DNA from: Faucicola mancuniensis
GTDB lineage: Bacteria; Pseudomonadota; Gammaproteobacteria; Pseudomonadales; Moraxellaceae
DNA: 64,000 bases
Direction of reading: 5' to 3'
Assembly (NCBI RefSeq): GCF_046523945.1
Contig: NZ_CP171363.1
Location: 1,054,001 to 1,118,000, forward strand
Part shown: positions 17,447-25,799 of the stretch, one piece after another
How positions within the stretch are numbered: the stretch's first letter is position 1
How the letters are laid out: each line of letters opens with the position of its first letter
Program-made: the position numbers and the translations under genes
The notes under the pieces: model-generated
The model's input: the letters and a program-made list of their open reading frames with translations, nothing else
Database searches by the model: none
Told to the model about the DNA's origin: nothing

Positions 17447-17466
17447 CTCCAATCTAGTACAGCCCC

Positions 17467-17521
17467 TTTTTATCAGTTGAGCCATCATTAGATAATCTAT
17501 GCGGTTTATTATCAAAAATAG
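17467..17521 (-). pseudogene. Phage/plasmid primase-like fragment, distal piece
   Basis: Read on the minus strand this gives PIFDNKPHRLSNDGSTDK. It joins in frame with the piece at 18994-19136 once the IS607-type element between them is removed. The combined phrase resembles the N-terminus of P4-type primase/toprim proteins. It is cut off by the IS1016-like element. Confidence 0.5.
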
Positions 17522-17572
17522 GGTTTGAAACTGCTTCTTGAAATCTAACCAAATCCATCTTAGAATATCCAA

Positions 17573-17689
17573 ATGAACAGATTAATTAGTATCAACGAAG
17601 CATCAAAACAACTTGGCGTATCTATCTCAACATTACGCAGATGGGACGAAAGCGGTGTACTTGTTGCCGAAAGAACGCCAAGGTACTAG
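17573..17689 (+). CDS. HTH-only remnant of IS607 TnpA (38 aa)
   Basis: MNRLISINEASKQLGVSIST and the following LRRWDESG are the MerR-like helix-turn-helix that opens IS607 serine recombinases. The ORF stops at TAG 17687 right after RTPRY, so the catalytic resolvase domain is missing. Copy 2 carries a 45-residue version ending GHRRYDKY; copy 1 has lost about 21 bp there. The tnpB ATG lies one base after the stop, so the ORF may serve translation of tnpB or act as a small DNA-binding protein. It cannot catalyse transposition. Confidence 0.75.
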   Translation: MNRLISINEASKQLGVSISTLRRWDESGVLVAERTPRY

Positions 17690-17690
17690 A

Positions 17691-18860
17691 ATGACCCTAA
17701 TACGTGGACACATCATCGCCCTAGACCCAACGAATAAACAAGCAACCTACTTTGCAAAGGCTTGCGGTGTAGCCCGTCTTGCCTATAACTGGGCGTTAGA
17801 TAATTGGCAAAAACAATACCAAGCCGATAAAACTTATCGTGATGAATGCTTGAAAAATGGCATAGAAATTGATGAAACCAAACTTAACAAACCATCACAA
17901 GGCAAACTTAGAAAACAACTAAATAGCATAAAAAGACAACAATTCCCCTTTATGCTCGAAGTAACCAAATGCAGCCCACAACTTGCCATCATACAACTAG
18001 GAGACGCATTCAAACGCTTTTTTAAAGGCGAAAGCAAATACCCACAATTTAGAAAAAAAGGCGTAAATGATAGATTTAGCCTATCTAACGACCAATTTAA
18101 ACTTATTGACATCAATAACAAATCTTTTATCAAAGTCCCTAATCTTGGACTTGTTAAAATGCGTGAAAACTTGCGTTTACAAGGTAAAATATTATCCGCC
18201 AAAATCTTTAAACAAGGCGAAAAATGGTTTGTATCAGTTGCCGTTGAATTACAAGACATCATCAAACCACAACCCAAAACAGACAAACAAGTTGGTATTG
18301 ATTTAGGAATAACAGACCTTGCCACCTTGTCAAATGGTGAAAAAATCCAAGCACCAAAACCATTAAAAAACAAACTCAAACAACTAAGACGATTAAATAA
18401 AAGTTTAAGCCGAAAACAAAAAGGCTCAAAAAACCGTGAAAAAGCAAAAACCAAGCTATCACGGCTACACTTTAAAATCAGCAATATCAGAAAAGACTTT
18501 TTACACAAGCTAACCACAAGCCTTGTTAAGTCTTATGATGTGATTTGTCTTGAAAACTTAAATATCAAAGGCATGGTAAAAAACCGTAAACTTAGCCGTG
18601 CGATTAATGATTTGGGTTTTTACGAATTTAAAAGACAACTGATTTATAAAGCGAACCAATGGGGCAAGACCATTAAAGAGTTAGACCGCTTTTATCCATC
18701 AAGTAAAACCTGTTCATGTTGTGGCTTTATCATGGATAAAGCAAATTTGACACTGGCTGTCAGATATTGGACTTGCCCGAACTGTCAAACACTCCACGAC
18801 CGTGATGTGAATGCGAGCATTAATATTTTAAATCATGCAACTAAGGTTTTAACCAATTAG
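17691..18860 (+). CDS. tnpB: TnpB RNA-guided nuclease of the IS607-type element, copy 1
   Basis: TnpB is the transposon-encoded relative of Cas12 that cuts DNA using an omega RNA. The 389-residue protein keeps the three RuvC residues: Asp in GIDLGITDLATLS, Glu in CLENLNIKGM and Asp in HDRDVNASI. A zinc finger (KTCSCCGF...WTCPNC) lies between the last two. The start at 17691 follows the tnpA stop by one base; the frame extends back to 17613 but there overlaps tnpA in another frame. It is nearly identical to copy 2 except around the zinc finger. It appears catalytically intact. Confidence 0.88.
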   Translation: MTLIRGHIIALDPTNKQATYFAKACGVARLAYNWALDNWQKQYQADKTYRDECLKNGIEIDETKLNKPSQGKLRKQLNSIKRQQFPFMLEVTKCSPQLAIIQLGDAFKRFFKGESKYPQFRKKGVNDRFSLSNDQFKLIDINNKSFIKVPNLGLVKMRENLRLQGKILSAKIFKQGEKWFVSVAVELQDIIKPQPKTDKQVGIDLGITDLATLSNGEKIQAPKPLKNKLKQLRRLNKSLSRKQKGSKNREKAKTKLSRLHFKISNIRKDFLHKLTTSLVKSYDVICLENLNIKGMVKNRKLSRAINDLGFYEFKRQLIYKANQWGKTIKELDRFYPSSKTCSCCGFIMDKANLTLAVRYWTCPNCQTLHDRDVNASINILNHATKVLTN

Positions 18861-18993
18861 CCGTAAGTTCTACGGTGATAGCCTATGGAGTTGATGTAAG
18901 TCCAAGTTCAAATGAATAAGGCAAACAACGGTAAAGTAGGAAGAAAACGCTAAATTTGCCTATAGGTAGATTTGGATAGGTTTTTCGGAACGG
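18841..18993 (+). ncRNA. Predicted omega RNA (reRNA) scaffold of IS607-type copy 1
   Basis: The tnpB 3' end and the right end of the element are conserved with copy 2 far beyond the stop codon. A CCGTA/TACGG hairpin lies at 18861-18875. A longer stem pairs ATA-A-GGCAAA (18916-18925) with TTTGCCTAT (18955-18963). In copy 2 the same stem reads CAAGAGCAAA/TTTGCTCTTG, so both arms changed together. In known systems the guide starts just outside the right end, here TGTCCAGCTTCAACAG from 18994. Confidence 0.65.
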
Positions 18994-19136
18994 TGTCCAG
19001 CTTCAACAGTAATACCGTTTGCCATTAAATAGTTTGCAAAATCTTGTTCAGGAGTTGGCACGCTTGGGCGAATCGTCCATTTGGCAACAGCTTCTTTATT
19101 TTGTTCATGGGCATACCAAATCTTATGCTAGTTATC
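18994..19136 (-). pseudogene. Phage/plasmid primase-like fragment, proximal piece
   Basis: The minus strand reads WYAHEQNKEAVAKW, TIRPSVPTPEQDF and ANYLMANGITVEAGH before the IS607-type element, and continues as PIFDNKPHRLSNDGSTDK beyond it. The pattern of a Phe-X2-Tyr/Leu-X3-Gly-Ile helix followed by a small domain with NKPHRL is like the start of P4-family primase/toprim proteins. An in-frame TAG lies just upstream at about 19135, so no start can be assigned. It is most likely the remains of an integrated phage or plasmid next to tRNA-Ser. Confidence 0.5.
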
Positions 19137-19314
19137 AAATTTTACAATAATCACTGTTATCTAACCTGCTCATTATTTTAATCTTTACAAAAAACGCTCC
19201 AACATTTGGGGCATTTTTTTACGAATTTTTAACAAAAAACAGCTACCACAAAAACGACCAATTTGTTAAATTGATAACATAATTAACCACAAATGAACGA
19301 ATAAGGATACAACC
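19137..19314. other. Intergenic, AT-rich, no gene seen
   Basis: Beyond the primase-like fragment I see only AT-rich sequence and the likely promoter/ribosome site (AAGGAT at about 19302) of the GNAT gene. Confidence 0.5.
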
Positions 19315-19593
19315 ATGACCATCACCCACAACACCACAACCCACCGCTTTGAAACCACCATAGACGGACACACCGCCTACCTAAGCTACCGCTCCCTAAA
19401 CGATGACCTATTAGACTACGACCACACTATTGTTCCAGACGCACTCGGCGGACGTGGTATCGGCAAACAACTGGCACAAACTGCCTTAGACTACGCCCAG
19501 CAAAACAACAAGAAAATCCGCCCCAGTTGCTCATTTGTCGCCCATTTTATCAACAAAAATCCACAATACCAAAACCTTGTTGATAACGCTTAA
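19315..19593 (+). CDS. Small GNAT-type acetyltransferase (YjdJ-like)
   Basis: A 92-residue protein of the minimal GNAT group (N-acetyltransferase, COG2388-like). It has the acetyl-CoA loop GGRGIGKQLAQTALDYAQ (residues about 43-60) and the closing RPSCSFVAHFINKNP typical of these proteins. Substrate unknown. The start at 19315 is preceded by an AAGGAT site. It stands alone between the decayed island and the convergent HI0933-type gene. Confidence 0.85.
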   Translation: MTITHNTTTHRFETTIDGHTAYLSYRSLNDDLLDYDHTIVPDALGGRGIGKQLAQTALDYAQQNNKKIRPSCSFVAHFINKNPQYQNLVDNA

Positions 19594-19622
19594 AGATAGT
19601 TTTTTGTGCTAGCATAAATGTT

Positions 19623-19649
19623 GTAGGGGCGTATTCAATACGCCCCTAC
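19623..19649. terminator. GTAGGGGC hairpin repeat, copy 3
   Basis: GTAGGGGCGTATT and AATACGCCCCTAC form a nearly perfect 13-bp stem around one base between convergent genes. It is the most symmetric member of the repeat family also seen at 2753 and 3468 and probably stabilises or ends transcripts. Confidence 0.65.
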
Positions 19650-19676
19650 AGTATGAAAATAATTGAATGCAGATGT

Positions 19677-20897
19677 TTAGACCACTTCCCCAGCGACAAA
19701 GCCACTCGCCCATGCCCATTGAAAATTATAACCGCCAAGCCAGCCTGTCACATCCAACACTTCGCCAATAAAGTACAAGTTCGGTTGCAGTTGGCTTTGC
19801 ATGGTTTTTGATGAAATATGACTGGTATCCACACCGCCACGCGTGATTTCTGCGGTGCGATAGCCTTCTGTGCCTGATGGTTTTAGTTGCCATGCGTTCA
19901 GCGTTTTGCCGATATTTTGTAGCGTTTCGTCTTTGATATTGGCAAGTTCAATGTCGCTAAATTTATCAAAAATAAAATTTTGTAAAGTATTTACTAATTT
20001 TTTTGGCAAATCAAAATTGTTATGAATGACGGTGCGAATCAACTGTTTTGGGTGGCTTTTTTTGTGTTTTAATAAAAAATCTGCCATGTTTTGTTGAGCA
20101 AATAAATTGATAAAAATCGGCTCGCCCATTTGCCAATAATTTGACAATTGTAAACAAGCAGGACCTGACAAACCACGATGGGTAAACAATATCGGCAACG
20201 CAAAACTGGCTTTATCATTAAAAGCGATAATATCAAGGCTCGTGCCTGCTAGGGTTTTAAAGGCTTCGCCAAGTTTGTCAGTAAAGGTAAACGGCACAAG
20301 CCCTGCGGACGTGGGGACAATCGTATGTCCAAACTGCTCGGCGACTTGGTAGCCAAAACCTGTCGCCCCCATCGTGGGAATAGACAGCCCGCCTGTGGCA
20401 ATCACCAATGATTGACAAGTCACCGTCATTTTGTCGGTAGTGATGTGAAAGCCTTGATTGTCCGCTTGTGCGGTGATTTGGTTGATTTGGGTTTTTAGGC
20501 TGATTTTGACGTGATTTTGTTCGCATTCGTTTAACAACATTTGTAAAATATCATTGGCAGAATTTTCACAAAATAATTGTCCATTATCCTTTTCTTGATA
20601 AGCAATGCCGTGTTGGTTTACCAAACCGATAAAATCCCAGTTCAGATAACGGGACAATGCCGATTTGCAAAAGTGCGGATTTTGGCTCAGATAGTGGCGG
20701 TTTTCAATGTCATAATTGGTAAAATTACAGCGTCCGCCACCGCTCATCAGGATTTTTTTGCCTGCTTTGTTGGCGTGGTCTAGCACCAGCACCTTGCGTC
20801 CACGTTTGCCTGCGGTCATCGCACAAAACAGCCCAGACGCACCTGCACCGATGATGACGACATCGGTTTCAACCGTTGTTAAATTAGGATTGTGCAT
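19677..20897 (-). CDS. HI0933 family FAD-dependent oxidoreductase (YhiN-like)
   Basis: A 406-residue flavoprotein of the HI0933/YhiN family, whose substrate is not known. The N-terminal dinucleotide motif is VIIGAGASGLFCAMTAGKRG (residues about 14-33), followed by the family signature KILMSGGGRCNFTN. The C-terminus has FIGEVLDVTGWLGGYNFQWAWASG, the second FAD-contacting block. It overlaps the 3' end of the upstream thioesterase gene by 14 bp on the same strand, so the two are likely translationally coupled. Confidence 0.88.
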   Translation of the reverse strand: MHNPNLTTVETDVVIIGAGASGLFCAMTAGKRGRKVLVLDHANKAGKKILMSGGGRCNFTNYDIENRHYLSQNPHFCKSALSRYLNWDFIGLVNQHGIAYQEKDNGQLFCENSANDILQMLLNECEQNHVKISLKTQINQITAQADNQGFHITTDKMTVTCQSLVIATGGLSIPTMGATGFGYQVAEQFGHTIVPTSAGLVPFTFTDKLGEAFKTLAGTSLDIIAFNDKASFALPILFTHRGLSGPACLQLSNYWQMGEPIFINLFAQQNMADFLLKHKKSHPKQLIRTVIHNNFDLPKKLVNTLQNFIFDKFSDIELANIKDETLQNIGKTLNAWQLKPSGTEGYRTAEITRGGVDTSHISSKTMQSQLQPNLYFIGEVLDVTGWLGGYNFQWAWASGFVAGEVV

Positions 20898-21390
20898 GAG
20901 AAATGGTATTGTTGTCTAGTTGCATAAATTGTTGTTTTTCGGTGTCGGTAATGGGGCGTTTGTTTTCGCCTTTTTCATCAAAAAATACAATCACCGTTTC
21001 GGCGGTTGCCACTATGGCTTGTTGTTTTTGGCTAAAAAACAGATACTCATTGACAATGCTCGTGTTACCGATTTTTTTGCAACGAATACCGATAAATAAC
21101 GTGTCTGGAAAGGTGACAGGGCGTAAATATTGACATGATGAACTCGCCAAAATAGTGTAGCTATTTTCATCAAATAAGTGAAGCTGTTCTAAATAATGAA
21201 TACGAGCGGATTGGGCGTAATCGTAATATCGCACGTTATTGACGTGGGCGAATGCGTCCATATCGCCCCATTGCACTTTCTGTTCGTAAATCACGCCAAA
21301 GTCGGCAAGTGGGTGGCTTTCGCCTTGATTTAGGTGGTCTTGGATAGATTGGGCGATGTGTTCGTTGATGGCGGGTTGTTTAAATGGCAT
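20884..21390 (-). CDS. 4-hydroxybenzoyl-CoA-type (hotdog) acyl-CoA thioesterase
   Basis: A 168-residue single hotdog-fold protein. WGDMDAFAHVNNVRYYDYAQSAR (residues about 36-58) contains the Asp-X-Asn/His active-site pattern of the YbgC/FcbC thioesterase group. It hydrolyses acyl-CoA esters; the physiological substrate is not predictable. A GGAAAC ribosome site precedes the ATG at 21390. It overlaps the HI0933-type gene by 14 bp. The MITE-like element lies upstream. Confidence 0.83.
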   Translation of the reverse strand: MPFKQPAINEHIAQSIQDHLNQGESHPLADFGVIYEQKVQWGDMDAFAHVNNVRYYDYAQSARIHYLEQLHLFDENSYTILASSSCQYLRPVTFPDTLFIGIRCKKIGNTSIVNEYLFFSQKQQAIVATAETVIVFFDEKGENKRPITDTEKQQFMQLDNNTISHAQS

Positions 21391-21430
21391 GGTTGTTTCC
21401 TTGTTTTTTTGATAAATTTTTATGCAATTA

Positions 21431-21634
21431 AGAACCTGTATTCACAACATTATGCAATAAATTTTTACAGGTTTTTAACAAATATTTATTGGCTTTTGCA
21501 TGAAAAATGGCTAAATCTTGCTTTTCTTCGTCAAAAACTTGTTTGATAGAATAACTATCAAACTGCATTTTTTCCTTGAAAAGCTGGCGATTTATCTTAT
21601 TTTTCATTGAAAAAACGTTATGAATACAGGTTCT
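21431..21634. mobile_element. MITE-like element of about 204 bp
   Basis: AGAACCTGTATTCA at 21431 and its exact complement ending at 21634 are terminal inverted repeats. If the ends are taken as GAACC/GGTTC, TAA stands on both sides, a plausible 3-bp duplication of the IS5-family kind. I see no coding potential inside. The tesB stop codon is formed at its right edge (TA of the flank plus G of the element end). A parent IS is not in this window. Confidence 0.7.
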
Positions 21635-22532
21635 AAAGCGTTTGGTTTAATCGCATCAGTCCTTCTTGTTGGGTGGTGGCAATCAGTTTGCCATTTTGCC
21701 AAAATTGCCCATGATTTAAGCCTTTGGCGTTGGATGTGGTATCGCTCCACATATCGTACAACAGCCAGTCATTTAAGTCAAAAGGGCGGTGAAAGTGCAT
21801 ACTGTGGTCAATGCTCGCTGCCTGTAGCCCTTTGGTCATGTAGCTGACACCATGCGACATAAAACCTGTGCCGACCAAATAAAAATCGGACGAAAACGCC
21901 AACAACGCCTGCTGAATCTGAATAGACTGCTTGCCAAGCTCCACAATGCGTAGCCAGTTGGCTTGTTTTGGGGGCATGGGGGCTGGGTGAATGGGGTCAC
22001 GTGGGGCGACAGGCTTGATTTCTACATGGCGTTTTCGCATATAGCGAGCCTGTAGTGCAGGCGGAATTTTGCCGACAAATTGGTCTTTGAGTTGTTGTTC
22101 ATTTAACAATTGTTCGTGATTTGGATAATTTGGCATGGTTTCTTGATAATCCAAGCCATCTTCATAACGCCCAAACGATGCCATCATGCTAAAAATAATT
22201 TGTGGTTTTTGGTTATCATCGTACTGCCGAGCCGTTACCCTACGAGCGGACAAACTTTTACCATCTCGCATTTTTTCCACTTGATAGAACACAGGGCGAA
22301 ACGCATCACCGCCCCGCAAAAAATAACCGTGCAAACTGTGGCAAGGGCGGTCATTATCCACCGTATGGCTCGCTGATATCAAGGCTTGCGCCAAGACTTG
22401 CCCGCCAAAAATTCTTGTCCCAACATAGTCATGACTTTGACCGACAAACACATCATCGTCATGGGGAATGAGGGTTAAAGTTTCTAATAATTGTTCAACA
22501 AGTGTTAATTCTTCTGGTTTTTTATTTAACAT
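21633..22532 (-). CDS. tesB: Acyl-CoA thioesterase II
   Basis: Hydrolyses medium- and long-chain acyl-CoA. The 299-residue double-hotdog protein shows RIFGGQVLAQALISA near residue 37, SLHGYFLRGGD near 66, and the catalytic region around LVGTGFMSHGVSYM and ASIDHSMHFHRPFDLNDW, whose Asp is the family's active-site residue. E. coli TesB has 286 residues. The stop codon coincides with the end of the MITE-like element, so a few C-terminal residues may have been changed, but the length is normal. Confidence 0.9.
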   Translation of the reverse strand: MLNKKPEELTLVEQLLETLTLIPHDDDVFVGQSHDYVGTRIFGGQVLAQALISASHTVDNDRPCHSLHGYFLRGGDAFRPVFYQVEKMRDGKSLSARRVTARQYDDNQKPQIIFSMMASFGRYEDGLDYQETMPNYPNHEQLLNEQQLKDQFVGKIPPALQARYMRKRHVEIKPVAPRDPIHPAPMPPKQANWLRIVELGKQSIQIQQALLAFSSDFYLVGTGFMSHGVSYMTKGLQAASIDHSMHFHRPFDLNDWLLYDMWSDTTSNAKGLNHGQFWQNGKLIATTQQEGLMRLNQTL

Positions 22533-22657
22533 TTGTTCAGCCTTTTACAAATTTTTCAAAAAAAACCTTATTATACATCAAAAATTTTCCTATAATATAC
22601 GCAAATTTGTTAATCTATGCCACATCTATTCACGATATCTTTTTATCAAGGTCAATC

Positions 22658-25294
22658 ATGCAAAATCAAAAAAACGGCTCAATGTTGAATAATTTGTATA
22701 AAAAAATTTCAGGCAACCTGCTAGGGCTGGCGGTCAAGTCGCAGTTAATTGGCGATATTCCAACGCTTAACCCAACGACAACACCTGACAACCCAAACAG
22801 TGATGACACCGCCGTTTTGACTTTTTATGTGCTAAAAGAATATTCTCGTAGCAACAGTTTGTTAATTGACCTTGAAACCGCAGAGCATAATTTGCCAAAG
22901 GCTTTGAACCCTGTGCAAGCCTCAGCATTTGGCATTGATGAAAACAGTGCGATGATTTTTTTGCACCACCCAAAAAGCAAAAAACACAATGGCAAAACTT
23001 TGTATTCACCACGTCTGTTGCGTTTGATTGAAGCGGTGAAAAACCACCCAACTTTGCAAATTCAGTTTATTCCTGTGTCTATTTTGTGGGGGCGAGCACC
23101 TGAAAAAGAGGATTCTTGGTTTAATTTATTGACCGCTGACGAATGGAAAGCACCAAGCATTAGCAAACAATTGTTTAATATTGGGGTAAAAGGACGTGAT
23201 ACCTTTGTGCAGTTTCATCAACCCAAAGATTTACGCACCATTTTGCAAAGTGAAAATGACAAATTTGCCGAAATGCAGGTTTCTCAAGATTTGGTGTCGC
23301 ATGATATGGCAGTAGAGTTGGTCGCCCAAAAAATTCATGCACGTTTGCTCGGTTATTTGGACAAGCAACAAGAGGCGATTTTGGGTCCTGATTTGTCCGA
23401 CCGCCGTAATGAGTTGGACAAGATTTTAAACACGTCTGCCATTCGTCATGCCATTGAAGTGGATAGCCAAGAAAATAACCGCCATCTTCACGAAAGTCGC
23501 CAGTTGGCTCGTGGTTATTTAAAAGAGATTACCAGTGATTATTCGTATGCGATGATTCGGTTTTTTGACCACTTTTTGACATGGCTTTGGACGCAGTTGT
23601 ACGATGGCGTTCAAGTACAGCATTTTGAGCGTGTGCGAGAGGTCGCCTTAAACCATGAAGTCATTTATGTGCCGTGTCATCGCAGTCATATTGATTATTT
23701 GTTACTGTCGTATGTGATTTATAAGCGAGGTTTGCGTATTCCAAACATTGCTGCGGGCGACAATCTAAATATGCCTGTGGTCGGGCAGTTGTTGCGAAAT
23801 GGCGGGGCGTTTTTTATGCGTCGCAGTTTTCGTGGTAATGCCTTGTACAGTGCGGTGTTTCGTGAATATATGCACAGTATGATTCAGCGTAATACGCCGA
23901 TTGAATATTTTATTGAAGGCGGTCGTTCTCGCTCTGGTCGCTTATTGCCACCCAAAAAAGGCATGATTGCCATGACAGTGCAAAGCCATCTTCGCCAAGC
24001 TGGCAAGCCGATTGTATTTATTCCAACCTATATCGGCTATGAACGGATTGTGGAAGGGGCAACTTATGTTGATGAATTAAAAGGCAAACCCAAAGAATCC
24101 GAATCATTATTGGGCTTGTTAAAAACGGGCAAAAAATTAGAAAAAATTTTTGGTACAGTTCATGTCAGTTTCGGTCAGCCGTTGCACCTTGACGACTTTA
24201 TGCAAAAATACCACGTCGCTCCAAACAGTCTACCAAACGACCGTAGCGACAGTGAAATCCCAGACAATATCAGCCAAATGATTGACAACATCGGTGTCAA
24301 AATCATGCAACGCATTAACCGCTCGGCGGTGATAAATCCTGTTACCTTGCTGTCGCTGGTGCTACTGGACACGCCACACGGTGCATTGGACGAACAAAGC
24401 TGTCTTGAGCAGCTTGCCCTGTATCAGCGATTGGCTCGTACCTTGCCGTATGACGAAGATGTTACCATTACGGACGCATCGCCACAGTCCATTATCAATT
24501 ATGGCATTCAGCTAAAACTGATTGAAAAAACGCCACACGTGTTGGGCGATTTGGTACGCATTGCCGAACGCCAGGCCCCATTGTTAAGTTATTTTCGCAA
24601 CAACATTTTGCACGTATATATCTTGTTGTCGCTGTGTGCAAGCCTTGTTAAACGTAACGGTCATATCACCGTCGCCAATATTGAAAACGTGGTGGGTATC
24701 ATTTATCCGTTTTTACAAGCCGAATTATTTTTAAAATATCCTGCTCGCACTTTAAAAGATAACTTAAAAGAACATTTAACCACATTAATCAATGAAAACA
24801 TCATCGTGGATAAAGGCATGAATGACAAAGGCGAACATTGGCTCACCACACCTGACCCAAATACTCGCAATTATCAACAACTAACCGTGCTTGCCAATGC
24901 AGTAGAGCACAGTCTTGAGCGGTATTTTATGATATTAGCCTTGTTAAGTCAGCAAGGCTCAAACAAACTTACCAAAGAGCAAGTCGTGGACTTAGGGCAT
25001 TTGCTCGGTCAGCGGTTGTCGGTGATTTATGAAGATGATATTCCCGACTTTTTTGATAGAGCGTTGTTTGCAAGCTTTTTGGACACGTTGGAGCGACTGG
25101 AATATATCCGCCTAAATGATGGCGTGATTAACTTTGATAATCGCATTGACAAAATGGCAAAAAGTGCTGGCTTTATTTTAGACCTTGATGTCATGCACAT
25201 TTTGCAACAAATTGCCCAATTAAATGATGAGGAAATTGGACGCACCTTGCAAGAAATCCAAGCCAAAAAACAAAAAAAATCCAAGAAAAAATAA
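22658..25294 (+). CDS. plsB: Glycerol-3-phosphate 1-O-acyltransferase
   Basis: Inner-membrane enzyme that acylates glycerol-3-phosphate, starting phospholipid synthesis. From the ATG at 22658 (AAGG site at 22649) it has 878 residues; E. coli PlsB has 807. The acyltransferase blocks are clear: VPCHRSHIDYLLLSYVIY with the catalytic His-X4-Asp, GGAFFMRRSF, and FIEGGRSRSGRLLPPK. The frame is open further upstream to 22502, overlapping the start of tesB, but that part looks like promoter DNA. The C-terminus ends in a Lys-rich tail (KKQKKSKKK). Confidence 0.93.
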   Translation: MQNQKNGSMLNNLYKKISGNLLGLAVKSQLIGDIPTLNPTTTPDNPNSDDTAVLTFYVLKEYSRSNSLLIDLETAEHNLPKALNPVQASAFGIDENSAMIFLHHPKSKKHNGKTLYSPRLLRLIEAVKNHPTLQIQFIPVSILWGRAPEKEDSWFNLLTADEWKAPSISKQLFNIGVKGRDTFVQFHQPKDLRTILQSENDKFAEMQVSQDLVSHDMAVELVAQKIHARLLGYLDKQQEAILGPDLSDRRNELDKILNTSAIRHAIEVDSQENNRHLHESRQLARGYLKEITSDYSYAMIRFFDHFLTWLWTQLYDGVQVQHFERVREVALNHEVIYVPCHRSHIDYLLLSYVIYKRGLRIPNIAAGDNLNMPVVGQLLRNGGAFFMRRSFRGNALYSAVFREYMHSMIQRNTPIEYFIEGGRSRSGRLLPPKKGMIAMTVQSHLRQAGKPIVFIPTYIGYERIVEGATYVDELKGKPKESESLLGLLKTGKKLEKIFGTVHVSFGQPLHLDDFMQKYHVAPNSLPNDRSDSEIPDNISQMIDNIGVKIMQRINRSAVINPVTLLSLVLLDTPHGALDEQSCLEQLALYQRLARTLPYDEDVTITDASPQSIINYGIQLKLIEKTPHVLGDLVRIAERQAPLLSYFRNNILHVYILLSLCASLVKRNGHITVANIENVVGIIYPFLQAELFLKYPARTLKDNLKEHLTTLINENIIVDKGMNDKGEHWLTTPDPNTRNYQQLTVLANAVEHSLERYFMILALLSQQGSNKLTKEQVVDLGHLLGQRLSVIYEDDIPDFFDRALFASFLDTLERLEYIRLNDGVINFDNRIDKMAKSAGFILDLDVMHILQQIAQLNDEEIGRTLQEIQAKKQKKSKKK

Positions 25295-25300
25295 ACACAA

Positions 25301-25334
25301 ATAGGTTAATGAAGATTAACCTATTTTTTTATCT
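25301..25334. terminator. Bidirectional rho-independent terminator
   Basis: AATAGGTTAAT and ATTAACCTATT pair around GAAG with a T7 run, between convergent plsB and the small membrane-protein gene whose stop codon it reaches. Confidence 0.85.
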
Positions 25335-25680
25335 TTTTTTTGGTGTGTTGTAACATTTCCATCAATTTTTCAATGCGAGTGGTGGCACGGTACGCCAACA
25401 ATGCCAAAATCATATTGACAAGCATCACCACGCCCAACGCCATCGGCACAGCTTGGCTACCTGCTTGGGCGTAATAAATCCCTACTGCCAGACACAGCAC
25501 CGCACCGATGTAGTGAAAGTTGCTCACTTTGCCCATACGTTTGTACATATGTTGAATTTGATTGACGTTGATGACATGAATTTTGACATTGCTGTTTAAT
25601 TCTTCACGCACTTTTTTGATGATTTCTTCTAACTCTTGTTCACTAGGGGGTTTTTTTTGGGGATTGTTGTTTTCGCTCAT
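25321..25680 (-). CDS. Small membrane protein, unknown family
   Basis: A 119-residue protein I do not recognise. The N-terminal third is hydrophilic and Glu/Lys-rich (SEQELEEIIKKVREELN). Two membrane segments follow at about residues 57-75 and 78-97, then a Lys-rich tail. The layout suggests an inner-membrane protein with both ends in the cytoplasm. The ATG at 25680 is plausible. The last codons overlap the shared terminator with plsB. It may be a conserved Moraxellaceae protein, but that needs a search. Confidence 0.6.
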   Translation of the reverse strand: MSENNNPQKKPPSEQELEEIIKKVREELNSNVKIHVINVNQIQHMYKRMGKVSNFHYIGAVLCLAVGIYYAQAGSQAVPMALGVVMLVNMILALLAYRATTRIEKLMEMLQHTKKKIKK

Positions 25681-25799
25681 GGCTGACTTTTGCCTATATT
25701 TTTTGTTGATGACATATTATAATGGGTGTTGTGATATGATAATACAAGCCAATTTCTTTTGGCAAATTTTAACACAAATCATTGTAAAAAGGTAACATC

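Larger units (their letters stand above)
16730..17466 (+). mobile_element. IS1016-like (IS1595 family) insertion sequence
   Basis: Terminal inverted repeats GGGGCTGTACTAGATT at 16730 and its complement ending at 17466 define 737 bp. I see no 8-bp target duplication (TAAATTTT left, TTTTTATC right), so one flank was probably deleted after insertion. It lies between tRNA-Ser and the phage-primase-like fragment. Confidence 0.88.
17524..18993 (+). mobile_element. IS607-type element, copy 1
   Basis: The bounds come from comparison with copy 2 at 34792-36278: identity starts at TTTGAAACTGCTTC and ends at GGAACGG. Each end abuts a GG, the known IS607 core dinucleotide, and there is no longer target duplication. 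Removing the element with one GG restores the minus-strand host frame (GHPIFDNKPHR). It carries a short HTH-only tnpA, a full tnpB and a conserved 3' RNA region. Confidence 0.8.

Noticed and set aside
17613..17690. Longer start for TnpB copy 1 (MAYLSQHYAD...)
   Set aside because: This part is the tnpA HTH region read in the wrong frame; copy 2 shows the same overlap, and the ATG one base after the tnpA stop fits the family.
22502..22657. Longer PlsB start overlapping tesB
   Set aside because: The extra 52 residues are hydrophobic read-through of a promoter region; the ATG at 22658 has a ribosome site and fits the family.
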